Assembly: GCA_963650485.1 (NCBI GenBank)
Contig: CAVJLN010000001.1
Location: 1 to 64,000, forward strand
DNA length: 64,000 nt
DNA from: Suilimivivens sp963650485
Lineage (GTDB): Bacteria > Bacillota > Clostridia > Lachnospirales > Lachnospiraceae
Direction of reading: 5' to 3'
The notes under the pieces were generated by a model. That model was given only the letters and a program-made list of their open reading frames with translations. It searched no databases and had not been told where the DNA came from. Every line of letters starts with the position of its first letter. Position 1 is the stretch's first letter. The position numbers and the translations under genes are program-made. Shown piece after piece: positions 8,227-15,970 of the stretch.

Positions 8227-8895
8227 ATGTACAAATATTGTTTATTTGATCTGGATGGAACCTTGACGGACCCAAGGGAAGGAATTACGAAATGCGTGCA
8301 GTATGCATTGCATCATTATGGTATTGAAGAAGCGGATCTTACAAAGCTGGAGCCATTTATCGGGCCGCCGCTTGCAGACAGCTTCATGCAGTTCTACGGG
8401 TTCCCGGAGAAAAAGGCATGGGAAGCCTGTGAAGTGTACCGGGAACGGTTTATTCCGATTGGCGCCTATGAAAATAAGGTGTTCGAAGGTGTGCCGGAGA
8501 TGCTGCAGCAGATGAAGGAAAAGGGAATTCAGATCGCCATTGCCTCGAGTAAGCCGGAGGTTTCCGTGCGGAATATTCTGGAGCATTTTGAATTAATGCA
8601 ATATTTCGATGTGGTGGTCGGAAGCGCTCCGGATGGCAGCCATGGCAGGAAGGAAGAAATTGTAGAACGGGCGTTATCAGAGCTTGGGGTACAGATGTTA
8701 TCAAATAAAGACCGATACAGTCAATGTGCAATGATAGGCGACCGCAAATTTGATATCTGCGGCGCAAAAAAGCACGGAGTAACTGCTGTCGGTGTCAGCT
8801 TTGGATTCGCCGATGAAGGAGAACTGGAACAGGCAGGAGCCGACTATATTGTAGATTCCATAGAAGAGATGGCGCAGCTTCTGATGAAAGAGTAA
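8227..8895 (+). CDS. HAD-superfamily hydrolase, phosphoglycolate phosphatase-like
   Basis: 222 residues with the complete HAD motif set: motif I FDLDGTLTD (Asp nucleophile and acid/base Asp), motif II IASSKP, a Lys in GRKEEIVERAL, and motif IV MIGDRKFDICGAKKHG. The helical cap domain (about residues 18-85) carries the FIGPPLADSF segment common in the Gph/PpaX group. Probable phosphatase on small sugar phosphates or nucleotides, cytoplasmic. Start ATG 8227 follows AGAAGGAAGAAGA. Close spacing (13 bp) to the CPBP gene suggests one operon through 10658. Confidence 0.85.
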   Translation: MYKYCLFDLDGTLTDPREGITKCVQYALHHYGIEEADLTKLEPFIGPPLADSFMQFYGFPEKKAWEACEVYRERFIPIGAYENKVFEGVPEMLQQMKEKGIQIAIASSKPEVSVRNILEHFELMQYFDVVVGSAPDGSHGRKEEIVERALSELGVQMLSNKDRYSQCAMIGDRKFDICGAKKHGVTAVGVSFGFADEGELEQAGADYIVDSIEEMAQLLMKE

Positions 8896-8908
8896 TGGAC
8901 AGACAAAA

Positions 8909-9823
8909 ATGAGGTATTATTTAATGTGGCTGAAAACAAAATGGAATAAGGAAGAAATTGCAACATGGCGGTCTATGGTAAAGGTGCTTTATGTGCTGCT
9001 GCCTGTTGCACTTTATTCCCTGCTGCAGGATTTGATTGAAATATTTTTATGGGCGCTGGTAAATTACGGAGCCAGTATAGCAGGAGATCATGCCATTGCT
9101 TATTTAAGTGAGCATTCCGATACGCTGAAGGGAATTCTGTATGCAATCACGGTAATTCTGGCACTTTTGCCATTTAAGTCTATGATCCGAAATGAAATTT
9201 CAAGCGTTATGAATGGAGAGAAGTTCACAGATTTTGCAGTCATACAGAAATATCTGTGGATTGCGGTTCTTGGACTGGGGGCAGCATTCAGCCTGAACTT
9301 TGGCATGGGACTTTTTAGTGCGGTTTCCAATTCTACAGGTTATCAGCAGGTTGCAGACGCGCAGTATGGAGTCAGCTTTTTTACAGGACTGTTCCTATAT
9401 GGAGTGGTTTCACCGATTACGGAAGAGATCATTTACCGCGGAGTTACCTATCAGCGCCTAAAACGTACCTTTGGAGTGATACCGGCGATGTTGATTTCCG
9501 CAGTGATCTTCGGAGGACTTCATGGAAACTGGGTGCAGGCGATTTACGGAACCATTATGGGAATTCTTCTTGCATGGTGTTATGAAAAATATGCAGGATT
9601 TCTTGCACCGGTGCTGGTACATATGGTTGCCAATCTTGGCGTGTACAGCATCACCTATGGCAACCGATTAGCCGGATTGAGCCGTAAAACCTGCATCATA
9701 GCAACCATAGTGAGTGTTTTGATAACAGGTGTGTGCTTTTGGTATATGAATTGGAAGATGCCAAAGCAAGCAGGAATGATGCATAATGGGAATAAGATAA
9801 GGAATGAAAGAAATCATGAGTAA
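8909..9823 (+). CDS. CPBP-family intramembrane metalloprotease
   Basis: 304-residue multi-pass protein. The CPBP/CAAX motif 1 EEIIYRGVTYQRLK (about residues 173-186, tandem catalytic Glu plus Arg) is followed by motif 2 FGGLHGN and motif 3 HMVANLGVY. Members cleave within membranes; bacterial roles include peptide-maturation or self-immunity. No bacteriocin gene is seen nearby. The start may be ATG 8909 or ATG 8924, the latter having GAGGT eight bases upstream. The end overlaps the following gene by 8 to 20 bp. Confidence 0.85.
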   Translation: MRYYLMWLKTKWNKEEIATWRSMVKVLYVLLPVALYSLLQDLIEIFLWALVNYGASIAGDHAIAYLSEHSDTLKGILYAITVILALLPFKSMIRNEISSVMNGEKFTDFAVIQKYLWIAVLGLGAAFSLNFGMGLFSAVSNSTGYQQVADAQYGVSFFTGLFLYGVVSPITEEIIYRGVTYQRLKRTFGVIPAMLISAVIFGGLHGNWVQAIYGTIMGILLAWCYEKYAGFLAPVLVHMVANLGVYSITYGNRLAGLSRKTCIIATIVSVLITGVCFWYMNWKMPKQAGMMHNGNKIRNERNHE

Positions 9824-10658
9824 GATTTTGTGCTCAACAGGCTGTCTGATCGGACGGCCGAACGGAAGAAATTATCATCTGATCCGTGAATTTGTGAAGG
9901 AACTGCATTATGACGGACTGGAATTCATGATGTACAGTGACTGGTATCCGGAGGTGGATGCTTTACTGGAAGAATTACTGACCCTTCCGGCGCAATTTCC
10001 GGTGATGCATTGTCAGAAGTCCGTCGGAGAGGCGATCAGCCTCGGGGGTGCGGAGAACTGGAAGGATGCCTTTTCGAGATTTGAGATTAACTGTCAGATC
10101 GCGAAGAAAATCGGAGCCGGAAAGCTGGTGATGCACCTTTGGGATGGAATGACCAGTGACCGGCATTTTGAGAACAATCTGGAAGCGTATGGGGAGCTGC
10201 AGTTGTCAGAGGTCGCGGCAGATTATGGAGTTGATCTTCTGATTGAGAATGTAGTATGTAACATGAGAGATCCAATGCTTCATTTCTGCCAGCTGGTAGA
10301 CCGATATCCGGATATACATTTCATATTTGATACCAAAATGGCTGCTTTTCACGGGCAGCTTGATCTTTTATATGAGGAAAAATATAGTTTCTTATGGAAG
10401 GAGCATCATATCCGACACTTTCATGTGAATGATTATGGTGGCGGTTACATGGAGTGGGGGAAGCTGAGAACGCTTCCGGTCGGAAAGGGCTGGATTGATT
10501 TTGACCGGTTCTTTGCGTTTATTCATGAGATTGGTTATGACGACACCTTTACGGTTGAGGCCACGGCATTTGGAGCGGATGGGAAGGTGGATCTTGTCAT
10601 GCTGAATGAATGTGTGCAGACCATCCGTCAGAAACTGGGCAGCGGTTCAACAGTGTAA
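9804..10658 (+). CDS. Sugar phosphate isomerase/epimerase (AP endonuclease 2-type TIM barrel)
   Basis: 284 residues from ATG 9804 (280 if ATG 9816 is used). The protein shows the repeating strand/acidic pattern of xylose isomerase-like TIM barrels: YDGLEFMMYSDW, LVMHLWDGM, LLIENVVCNMRDP, FIFDTKMAAFHGQ, IRHFHVNDYGGG, DDTFTVEATAF. Likely divalent-metal ligands are Glu of IENV, Asp of IFDTK, His of HFHVND and the Glu of VEAT. Family members isomerise sugar phosphates or inositols; the substrate here cannot be told. It overlaps the CPBP gene, indicating coupled translation. Confidence 0.75.
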   Translation: MKEIMSKILCSTGCLIGRPNGRNYHLIREFVKELHYDGLEFMMYSDWYPEVDALLEELLTLPAQFPVMHCQKSVGEAISLGGAENWKDAFSRFEINCQIAKKIGAGKLVMHLWDGMTSDRHFENNLEAYGELQLSEVAADYGVDLLIENVVCNMRDPMLHFCQLVDRYPDIHFIFDTKMAAFHGQLDLLYEEKYSFLWKEHHIRHFHVNDYGGGYMEWGKLRTLPVGKGWIDFDRFFAFIHEIGYDDTFTVEATAFGADGKVDLVMLNECVQTIRQKLGSGSTV

Positions 10659-10665
10659 ATTCCGG

Positions 10666-10678
10666 ATTGCGAAGCAAT
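10666..10678. repeat. GCGAAGC mini-hairpin
   Basis: ATTGCGAAGCAAT, a 5-bp stem closed by GAA, sits just after the epimerase-like gene. The same GCGAAGC core occurs in three other intergenic regions (7021, 13034, 38531). Confidence 0.45.
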
Positions 10679-10835
10679 GATTTTGTGAATTGGCTTTCGG
10701 CAGTTGCGGGATGATAACGGGTAGATGAAAACGGGCAACGTATGTATGCCTATACGGACAAGCTATCAAGATGGTAAAGATGGAATATAAGCATCAGAAT
10801 GGAAGTTCTGATCGTAATGACAGGTGAGGCAAAAA

Positions 10836-12182
10836 ATGGAACAAATGACTTTGGGACAGATGTCCCTGTTTCAGGAACAGGTGAATATGAGCAATCCGCT
10901 GGCAAGCCGCCTGCGCCCTGAATCGTTGGATGACTATGTCGGTCAGGAGCATCTGGTTGGAAAGGGTAAGGTGCTTCGCCAGATGATTGAGAAGGATATG
11001 ATTTCTTCGATGATTTTCTGGGGACCTCCGGGAGTGGGAAAAACCACGCTTGCGCGGATTATCGCCCATATGACACACGCGTCATTCATTGATTTCAGTG
11101 CTGTCACAAGTGGGATCAAAGAGATTAAGGAAGTGATGAAACGTGCAGAAGACAGTCAGATGATGGGAGTGAAAACGATTGTCTTCGTGGACGAAATCCA
11201 TCGTTTCAATAAGGCACAGCAGGATGCGTTTCTTCCTTATGTAGAGAAGGGAAGCATTATTCTGATTGGAGCTACAACGGAAAATCCGTCCTTTGAGATC
11301 AATTCCGCATTATTATCGCGGTGTAAGGTGTTCGTATTACAGGCACTTACCACCGATCATATGGAGAAACTGCTTCGCCATGCACTAAAGGATCCGCGTG
11401 GATTCGGCAATCAGACGATTCATATGGAAGAGAGGATTCTCCATGGAATTGCTGTTTTTGCCAACGGGGACGGCCGGATGGCGTTAAATACATTGGATAT
11501 GGCAATTCTAAACGGAGAGATCGGTCCGGACGGTTCTATTACCGTGAAGGAAGAGGTCCTAGAGCAGTGCACCGGCAAGAAAATGTTGCTTTACGACCGC
11601 AACGGAGAAGAGCATTATAATCTGATTTCCGCGTTGCATAAGTCCATGCGGAACAGTGATCCGGATGCTGCAATGTACTGGTTATCACGAATGCTGGAAG
11701 CAGGAGAGGATCCTCTTTATGTGGCGCGCAGGCTGATCCGGTTTGCGAGTGAGGATGTGGGACTTGCCGATCATGAGGCGCTTCCGCTTGCTGTGGCAGC
11801 GTATCAGGCGTGTCATTTCATCGGTATGCCGGAGTGCAGTGTGAATCTTGCACAGGTTGTTGTTTATCTTTCGCTGGCCCCGAAGTCGAATGCGCTGTAT
11901 GTCGGGTATGGGAAAGCAAGTGCTGATGCACAGAAAATGTTGTATGAGCCGGTGCCGTTGCAGATCAGGAATGCGGTGACAGACCTCATGCAGGATCTGC
12001 ATTACGGACAGGGTTACCAGTATGCACATGATACCGAGGAGAAGCTGACCGGTATGAGCTGTCTGCCGGAATCCATAAAGGACAGGGAATACTATCTGCC
12101 GGATGGACAGGGCGAGGAAAAGGAACTGAAAGAACGGCTTTCTTCCATTAAAAAAAGAAGAAGAGAATTACAGGGAAAATAA
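10836..12182 (+). CDS. rarA: Replication-associated recombination protein A (AAA+ ATPase)
   Basis: 448 residues. Begins with NPLASRLRPESLDDYVGQEHL, the clamp-loader-like box. Walker A GPPGVGKT is at 63-70, followed by Walker B VFVDEIHRFNKAQQDAFLP, sensor 1 GATTENPSFEINSALLSRC, and the C-terminal RarA/MgsA tetramerisation region (SALHKSMRNSDPDAAMYWLSR). RarA acts at stalled replication forks with SSB and RecA. ATG 10836 is preferred because GGTGAGG sits six bases upstream; GTG 10824 would overlap that ribosome site. The TLGQMSLFQEQ stretch at the N-terminus is typical of clostridial versions. Two LexA-type boxes lie after the gene, not before it. Confidence 0.93.
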   Translation: MEQMTLGQMSLFQEQVNMSNPLASRLRPESLDDYVGQEHLVGKGKVLRQMIEKDMISSMIFWGPPGVGKTTLARIIAHMTHASFIDFSAVTSGIKEIKEVMKRAEDSQMMGVKTIVFVDEIHRFNKAQQDAFLPYVEKGSIILIGATTENPSFEINSALLSRCKVFVLQALTTDHMEKLLRHALKDPRGFGNQTIHMEERILHGIAVFANGDGRMALNTLDMAILNGEIGPDGSITVKEEVLEQCTGKKMLLYDRNGEEHYNLISALHKSMRNSDPDAAMYWLSRMLEAGEDPLYVARRLIRFASEDVGLADHEALPLAVAAYQACHFIGMPECSVNLAQVVVYLSLAPKSNALYVGYGKASADAQKMLYEPVPLQIRNAVTDLMQDLHYGQGYQYAHDTEEKLTGMSCLPESIKDREYYLPDGQGEEKELKERLSSIKKRRRELQGK

Positions 12183-12184
12183 TG

Positions 12185-12247
12185 CGAACAAGCGTTCTAA
12201 AAGGACTTGAAAAATTCTCCATAGTATACCAAAATGAACATACGTTC
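12185..12247 (+). promoter_or_regulatory. Two LexA/DinR-type SOS boxes
   Basis: CGAACAAGCGTTCT (12185-12198) and GAACATACGTTC (12236-12247) both fit the Gram-positive LexA consensus GAAC-N4-GTTC. They are 51 bp apart and flank TTGAAA- and TATACC-like promoter sequences. They precede the truncated DNA-metabolism gene at 12298. Confidence 0.6.
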
Positions 12248-12297
12248 TGGAGAGGTCATCATTCAGAACCGAGATGTATGGTTCATAGAGGGATATT

Positions 12298-12570
12298 ATG
12301 GAGAATTTTGTCATTCAGAATGTGAACTGTGATATTTTTGCGCTTCATGAAGCCGAAAAAGACTGGTATCTTGTATACGATCCGGAAGGATTGGATAAAA
12401 TAGAGTATACTGATTCGGATAAAGAGAAGCAGTATAGCGAACTGTTTATTGAGTTTTTTCATACAATAGCAATAAAAGAACGGGGAAATTTGGCATTGCA
12501 ATTGAACATGTTGCCACTCCGTTATCGGGAGTATATGACAGAATTCCGGCAAAATGTGAAAATTTTTTAA
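12298..12570 (+). pseudogene. C-terminal remnant of a TIGR03915-type DNA-metabolism protein
   Basis: 90 residues remain. The end HTIAIKERGNLALQLNMLPL, then RYREYMTEF, resembles the conserved C-terminus of the 'probable DNA metabolism protein' family TIGR03915 (partner of radical SAM TIGR03916), where 'IAI..R.NP..Q...MP.RY...MTEF' is typical. The preceding part (ENFVIQNVNC, then EKDWYLVYDPEGL) fits the segment just before it in that family. The first roughly 150 residues expected are absent, and an in-frame stop lies at 12286-12288. Presence behind LexA-type boxes fits an SOS-controlled repair gene that lost its middle. Family identification is from motif memory; the fragment could still be expressed as a small protein. 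Confidence 0.5.
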
Positions 12571-12671
12571 AACGATGGAATTATACTTTACAAATACTAA
12601 ATGGAGTGATAATCTTTTATGGAAATACAGGAACTAGTGTTTATAATAAAAAGAAAGTAAAGGTGATCAAT

Positions 12672-12899
12672 ATGATGCAACGCAAAATCATGTTACATCC
12701 AAGTGATGTAAAAGCATTTGTGAATGCAGCAACGAAATGCAGCTTTGATATTGATGTTTCGTATAATCGCTTTGTTGTAGATGCTAAATCTATTGTTGGT
12801 GTCTTAGGACTTGATCTGACAAAGACACTGACGGTAACCTGTAATGGTTATGACAGCGAGTTCGAACAGTTTTTAAATCATCTGGCTGTAGCCTGCTAA
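12672..12899 (+). CDS. HPr-like protein lacking the phosphorylatable histidine
   Basis: 75 residues from ATG 12672, with AAAGGTGAT upstream. The reading frame extends further 5' but that part lacks a ribosome site. The fold signature of PTS HPr is recognisable: VKAFVNAATKCSFDIDVSYN aligns with the active-site helix region, and AKSIVGVLGLDL aligns with the KSIMGVMSLGI regulatory-serine segment. The Ser is kept, but the His15 region (normally HARPA) reads HPSDVKAFV, with no His at the expected site. Such HPr-like proteins are common in Lachnospiraceae; they cannot carry PEP-derived phosphate in the usual way and may be regulatory. Monocistronic, followed by a strong hairpin. Confidence 0.65.
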   Translation: MMQRKIMLHPSDVKAFVNAATKCSFDIDVSYNRFVVDAKSIVGVLGLDLTKTLTVTCNGYDSEFEQFLNHLAVAC

Positions 12900-12957
12900 T
12901 CACAAGTAAATTTGATGCAATTAGCAGAATTATGTTAAACACAAACTTATTCAATTG

Positions 12958-12996
12958 ACTCCCGTAAAAAGATGACGTACCATCTTTTATGGGAGT
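12958..12996 (+). terminator. Intrinsic terminator-like hairpin after the HPr-like gene
   Basis: ACTCCCGTAAAAAGATG pairs with CATCTTTTATGGGAGT around a short loop; the following TTAATTTG is a weak T-run. It separates the HPr-like gene from the helicase. Confidence 0.6.
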
Positions 12997-12998
12997 TA

Positions 12999-13130
12999 AT
13001 TTGCGTAGAGCACTTGGAAAATGCGAGCCAGAGGCGAAGCATGAGCTTAGTGCGAACCATACCTGTGCACTTAATAAGAACGAGTGTAAGCGAAGTGCGA
13101 ATTTAGTGCAGCAGGTAGCGTAGAGCATTT
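12999..13130. repeat. Intergenic repeat-rich segment
   Basis: No gene. GCGTAGAGCA occurs twice (near 13003 and 13118), flanking short GCGAAGC/TGCGAA motifs, suggesting another small palindromic or direct-repeat element like those elsewhere in the window. Confidence 0.35.
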
Positions 13131-13157
13131 ACTAAAATTACCCCAGAGGAAAAAGTT

Positions 13158-15677
13158 ATGGATATACATATTTCTGTTAGAAATTTGGTGGAGTTTATTT
13201 TGCGCTCCGGAGATATTGACAATCGAAAGGCTGTGGCACCGGAAAATGCCATGCAGGAGGGAAGCCGTATTCACCGCATGATTCAGCGGAGAATGGGGTC
13301 CGATTATCATGCCGAGGTTTCTTTGCAGTATCTCTATGAGACAGAGAACTACCGGATTCTGATTGACGGGAGAGCCGACGGAATTATCGATGCGACAGAA
13401 AGCAACGGGAATATGGTGACCGTTGATGAGATTAAGGGGACATACCGGGAAATCCAGCGAATTAAGGAAGCACAGCAGCTTCATCTGGCACAGGCGAGCT
13501 GCTATGCTTATTTTTATGCGACGCAGCAGGAGTTGTCTGCAATCCGCATCCGGATTACTTATTGCAATATTGAAACAGAAGAATTGAAATATTTTCATTA
13601 TGAATATACTACCAGGGAGCTGGAAAACTGGTTCATGGAAATCATCAACAGCTACCGCCGGTGGGCAGATTTCCAGTACGAGTGGCAGAGCTTAAGGCAG
13701 CAGTCGATCAAGCAGTTGGTATTCCCTTTTCCATACCGGGATGGGCAGAAGGAGCTTGTTACTTACGTTTACCAGACGATTTATCATAGGAAGAAGCTGT
13801 TTATTGAAGCGCCAACCGGAGTCGGGAAAACCATATCCACGGTATTTCCATCTATTAAAGCCATGGGAGAAGGGAAAGGGCAGAGGATCTTTTATCTGAC
13901 CGCCAAGACGATTACCAGAACGGTGGCGAATGATACGCTGGAAATCTTAAGAAAACAGGTGTTACGTTTGAAGTCGGTTACATTGACTGCCAAGGACAAA
14001 ATCTGTTTTATGGAAGAAACGGAATGTAATCCTGTAGACTGTCCTTATGCAAAGGGGCATTTTGACCGGATTAACGATGCAATCTATGATCTGCTGATCC
14101 ATGAAGACAACTTTTCCCGTGAAAAGATCGAAGAATATGCAGCACGCCATGAGGTGTGCCCGTTTGAAATGAGTCTGGATATGAGTCTGTTTGCGGACAT
14201 GATTATCTGTGATTATAATTATCTGTTTGATCCGCATGTCTATCTGAAACGATTCTTTTCCGAAGGAGTGCGCGAGGATTATATTTTCCTGATTGACGAG
14301 GCACACAATCTGGTGGACCGGGGCAGAGAGATGTACAGTGCAACACTTCAGAAGGAGGAATTCCTGGGACTAAAAAAGGTCGTGAAGGATATAGATCCAT
14401 ATATTTATCGTCTGCTGGAGCGGTGTAATAAGGAGCTTCTGGAGTTAAAGAGGGAATGTGATGATTATGTATGCTGGGAGGAAGAGGATATTGCACCGTT
14501 CGTACGGGGCGTGATCCGGCTGTCCGAAGTGATTGATAATTATTTAGAAGATCATGAGGACAGTCCCATCCGGAAAGAACTGCTGGAATTTTATTTCAAG
14601 CTGTCCCATTTTTTGATGATTCACGAGCTGTTAGACAGTCATTATGAAATTTATTCCCAGTATACGGCAGATAACTGCTTTGAACTGAAGCTGTTTAATG
14701 TGAATCCTTCTAAGAATCTCAAAGAGTGCATGATGCGTGGACGGTGCAGCGTGTTGTTTTCGGCAACGCTGCTTCCGATTCAGTACTATAAGCAGCTTCT
14801 TGGGGCAGAAGAAGGAGACTATGAGGTTTACGCAAAGTCTGTGTTTGATGCAAGGCGTAAGGGACTGTTTATTGCCAATGACGTAACCAGTAAATACAGC
14901 CGCAGAACAGAGAGTGAGTATTATAATATTGCGTCCTACCTGCATCGGATTGTGCAGATGCGGATCGGAAACTATATGGTTTTCTTCCCTTCTCATGCTT
15001 TTTTAAAGAAAGTCCTTGAGGTGTATGAGGTAAATTTCGCCGATGAGCATGTGGAATGCCTCGTGCAGGATGAATACATGAATGAGCAGAGCCGGGAGGA
15101 ATTCCTGATGAGGTTTGGAGGAGGGAGAGTTTCGCCGGAGACAGCCTCCCTTCCTATGACGGAGATTCCAGTGACGGAGGCGTCTGCAACTAAGCCTGCG
15201 ATAGCAGAATATCCAGTAACAGAGCTTCCGGCACTCGAAGAGAACTTCCTCGAAGAAGTTATCCACATGGAGATTGAATATGAGGAAGAACGGACGCTTC
15301 TTGGGTTCTGTGTCTTAGGTGGAATATTCAGTGAAGGAATTGATTTGAAGAATGACCAGCTGATCGGTGCAATCATTGTCGGGACGGGGCTTCCGATGGT
15401 GTGCAATGAACGCGAGATTTTAAAGAAGTATTTTGACCGGCAGGGGGATAACGGATTTGATTATGCGTACCGCTATCCGGGAATGAATAAGGTATTGCAG
15501 GCAGCAGGGCGCGTGATCCGTACCGCAGAGGATATCGGTATTGTGGCACTGTTGGATGAACGATTCCTGACAACTCCTTATCAGAGGATGTTCCCGAGAG
15601 AGTGGAGAGAGTATGAGGATGTATCCTTAGAAGAAATCGGTCATTATGTGGAACGATTCTGGGATGAGTGGCTATAA
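13158..15677 (+). CDS. Nuclease-helicase fusion: PD-(D/E)XK domain plus DinG/XPD-type Fe-S helicase
   Basis: 839 residues. The N-terminal 180 residues resemble a PD-(D/E)XK nuclease of the Cas4/RecB type (GSRIHRMIQRRM; LIDGRADGI; TVDEIKGTY; AQASCYAYFYA). The helicase core has Walker A IEAPTGVGKTIST (about 214-226) and the DEAH box FLIDEAHNLVDR (about 377-388). Between them are Cys residues CFMEETECNPVDCPY and CPFEMS, the four-Cys Fe-S cluster of XPD/DinG helicases. C-terminal motifs IFSEGIDLKND and QAAGRVIRTAED complete SF2. Expected to unwind damaged or branched DNA 5'-3'. A Thr/Ala/Pro/Glu-rich insert near residues 655-690 is a low-complexity linker. Start ATG 13158 follows AGAGGAAAA. Confidence 0.88.
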   Translation: MDIHISVRNLVEFILRSGDIDNRKAVAPENAMQEGSRIHRMIQRRMGSDYHAEVSLQYLYETENYRILIDGRADGIIDATESNGNMVTVDEIKGTYREIQRIKEAQQLHLAQASCYAYFYATQQELSAIRIRITYCNIETEELKYFHYEYTTRELENWFMEIINSYRRWADFQYEWQSLRQQSIKQLVFPFPYRDGQKELVTYVYQTIYHRKKLFIEAPTGVGKTISTVFPSIKAMGEGKGQRIFYLTAKTITRTVANDTLEILRKQVLRLKSVTLTAKDKICFMEETECNPVDCPYAKGHFDRINDAIYDLLIHEDNFSREKIEEYAARHEVCPFEMSLDMSLFADMIICDYNYLFDPHVYLKRFFSEGVREDYIFLIDEAHNLVDRGREMYSATLQKEEFLGLKKVVKDIDPYIYRLLERCNKELLELKRECDDYVCWEEEDIAPFVRGVIRLSEVIDNYLEDHEDSPIRKELLEFYFKLSHFLMIHELLDSHYEIYSQYTADNCFELKLFNVNPSKNLKECMMRGRCSVLFSATLLPIQYYKQLLGAEEGDYEVYAKSVFDARRKGLFIANDVTSKYSRRTESEYYNIASYLHRIVQMRIGNYMVFFPSHAFLKKVLEVYEVNFADEHVECLVQDEYMNEQSREEFLMRFGGGRVSPETASLPMTEIPVTEASATKPAIAEYPVTELPALEENFLEEVIHMEIEYEEERTLLGFCVLGGIFSEGIDLKNDQLIGAIIVGTGLPMVCNEREILKKYFDRQGDNGFDYAYRYPGMNKVLQAAGRVIRTAEDIGIVALLDERFLTTPYQRMFPREWREYEDVSLEEIGHYVERFWDEWL

Positions 15678-15723
15678 CTCTTTCAAACGGTCATTGTGAC
15701 ATCACATTCTCACAGGAAAGTTA

Positions 15724-15775
15724 TGTGGATCAGTAATTGTGACATACATGTCATTGTGGATAACTATGTGGAAAT
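15724..15775. promoter_or_regulatory. Cluster of three DnaA-box-like sequences
   Basis: TGTGGATAA (15755-15763) is the exact complement of the DnaA box TTATCCACA; TGTGGATCA (15724) and TGTGGAAAT (15767) are near matches. There is no replication gene next to them, so this may be chance or a DnaA-binding locus. Confidence 0.3.
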
Positions 15776-15805
15776 GGGGGATTTCTTTTGATTCGCTTCT
15801 TTTAA

Positions 15806-15820
15806 TGAGAATTATTATCA
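15806..15820. promoter_or_regulatory. Fur-box-like sequence
   Basis: TGAGAATTATTATCA matches the 7-1-7 Fur consensus TGATAATNATTATCA at all but one specified position. It lies 150 bp before the GH13 gene. Confidence 0.4.
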
Positions 15821-15970
15821 ATAAAATTTTGAAGGAAAAATGCATTAAAATCGAAAAAATACTGGATTAGTCAATGATTAATGGTGTATAATTGACCAGG
15901 ATGAACAATCATACAGTAAAGCTATCAGCCGGCTATGGACAATCCAAAGACAGGAAGGGAGAAAAGGCGC

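Noticed and set aside
12606..12671. Longer N-terminus for the HPr-like protein
   Set aside because: The extra 22 codons lack a ribosome site and contain the true Shine-Dalgarno sequence of ATG 12672.
14993..15406. Minus-strand reading frame opposite the helicase
   Set aside because: Mirror of the low-complexity linker of the helicase; no ribosome site and no family motif.
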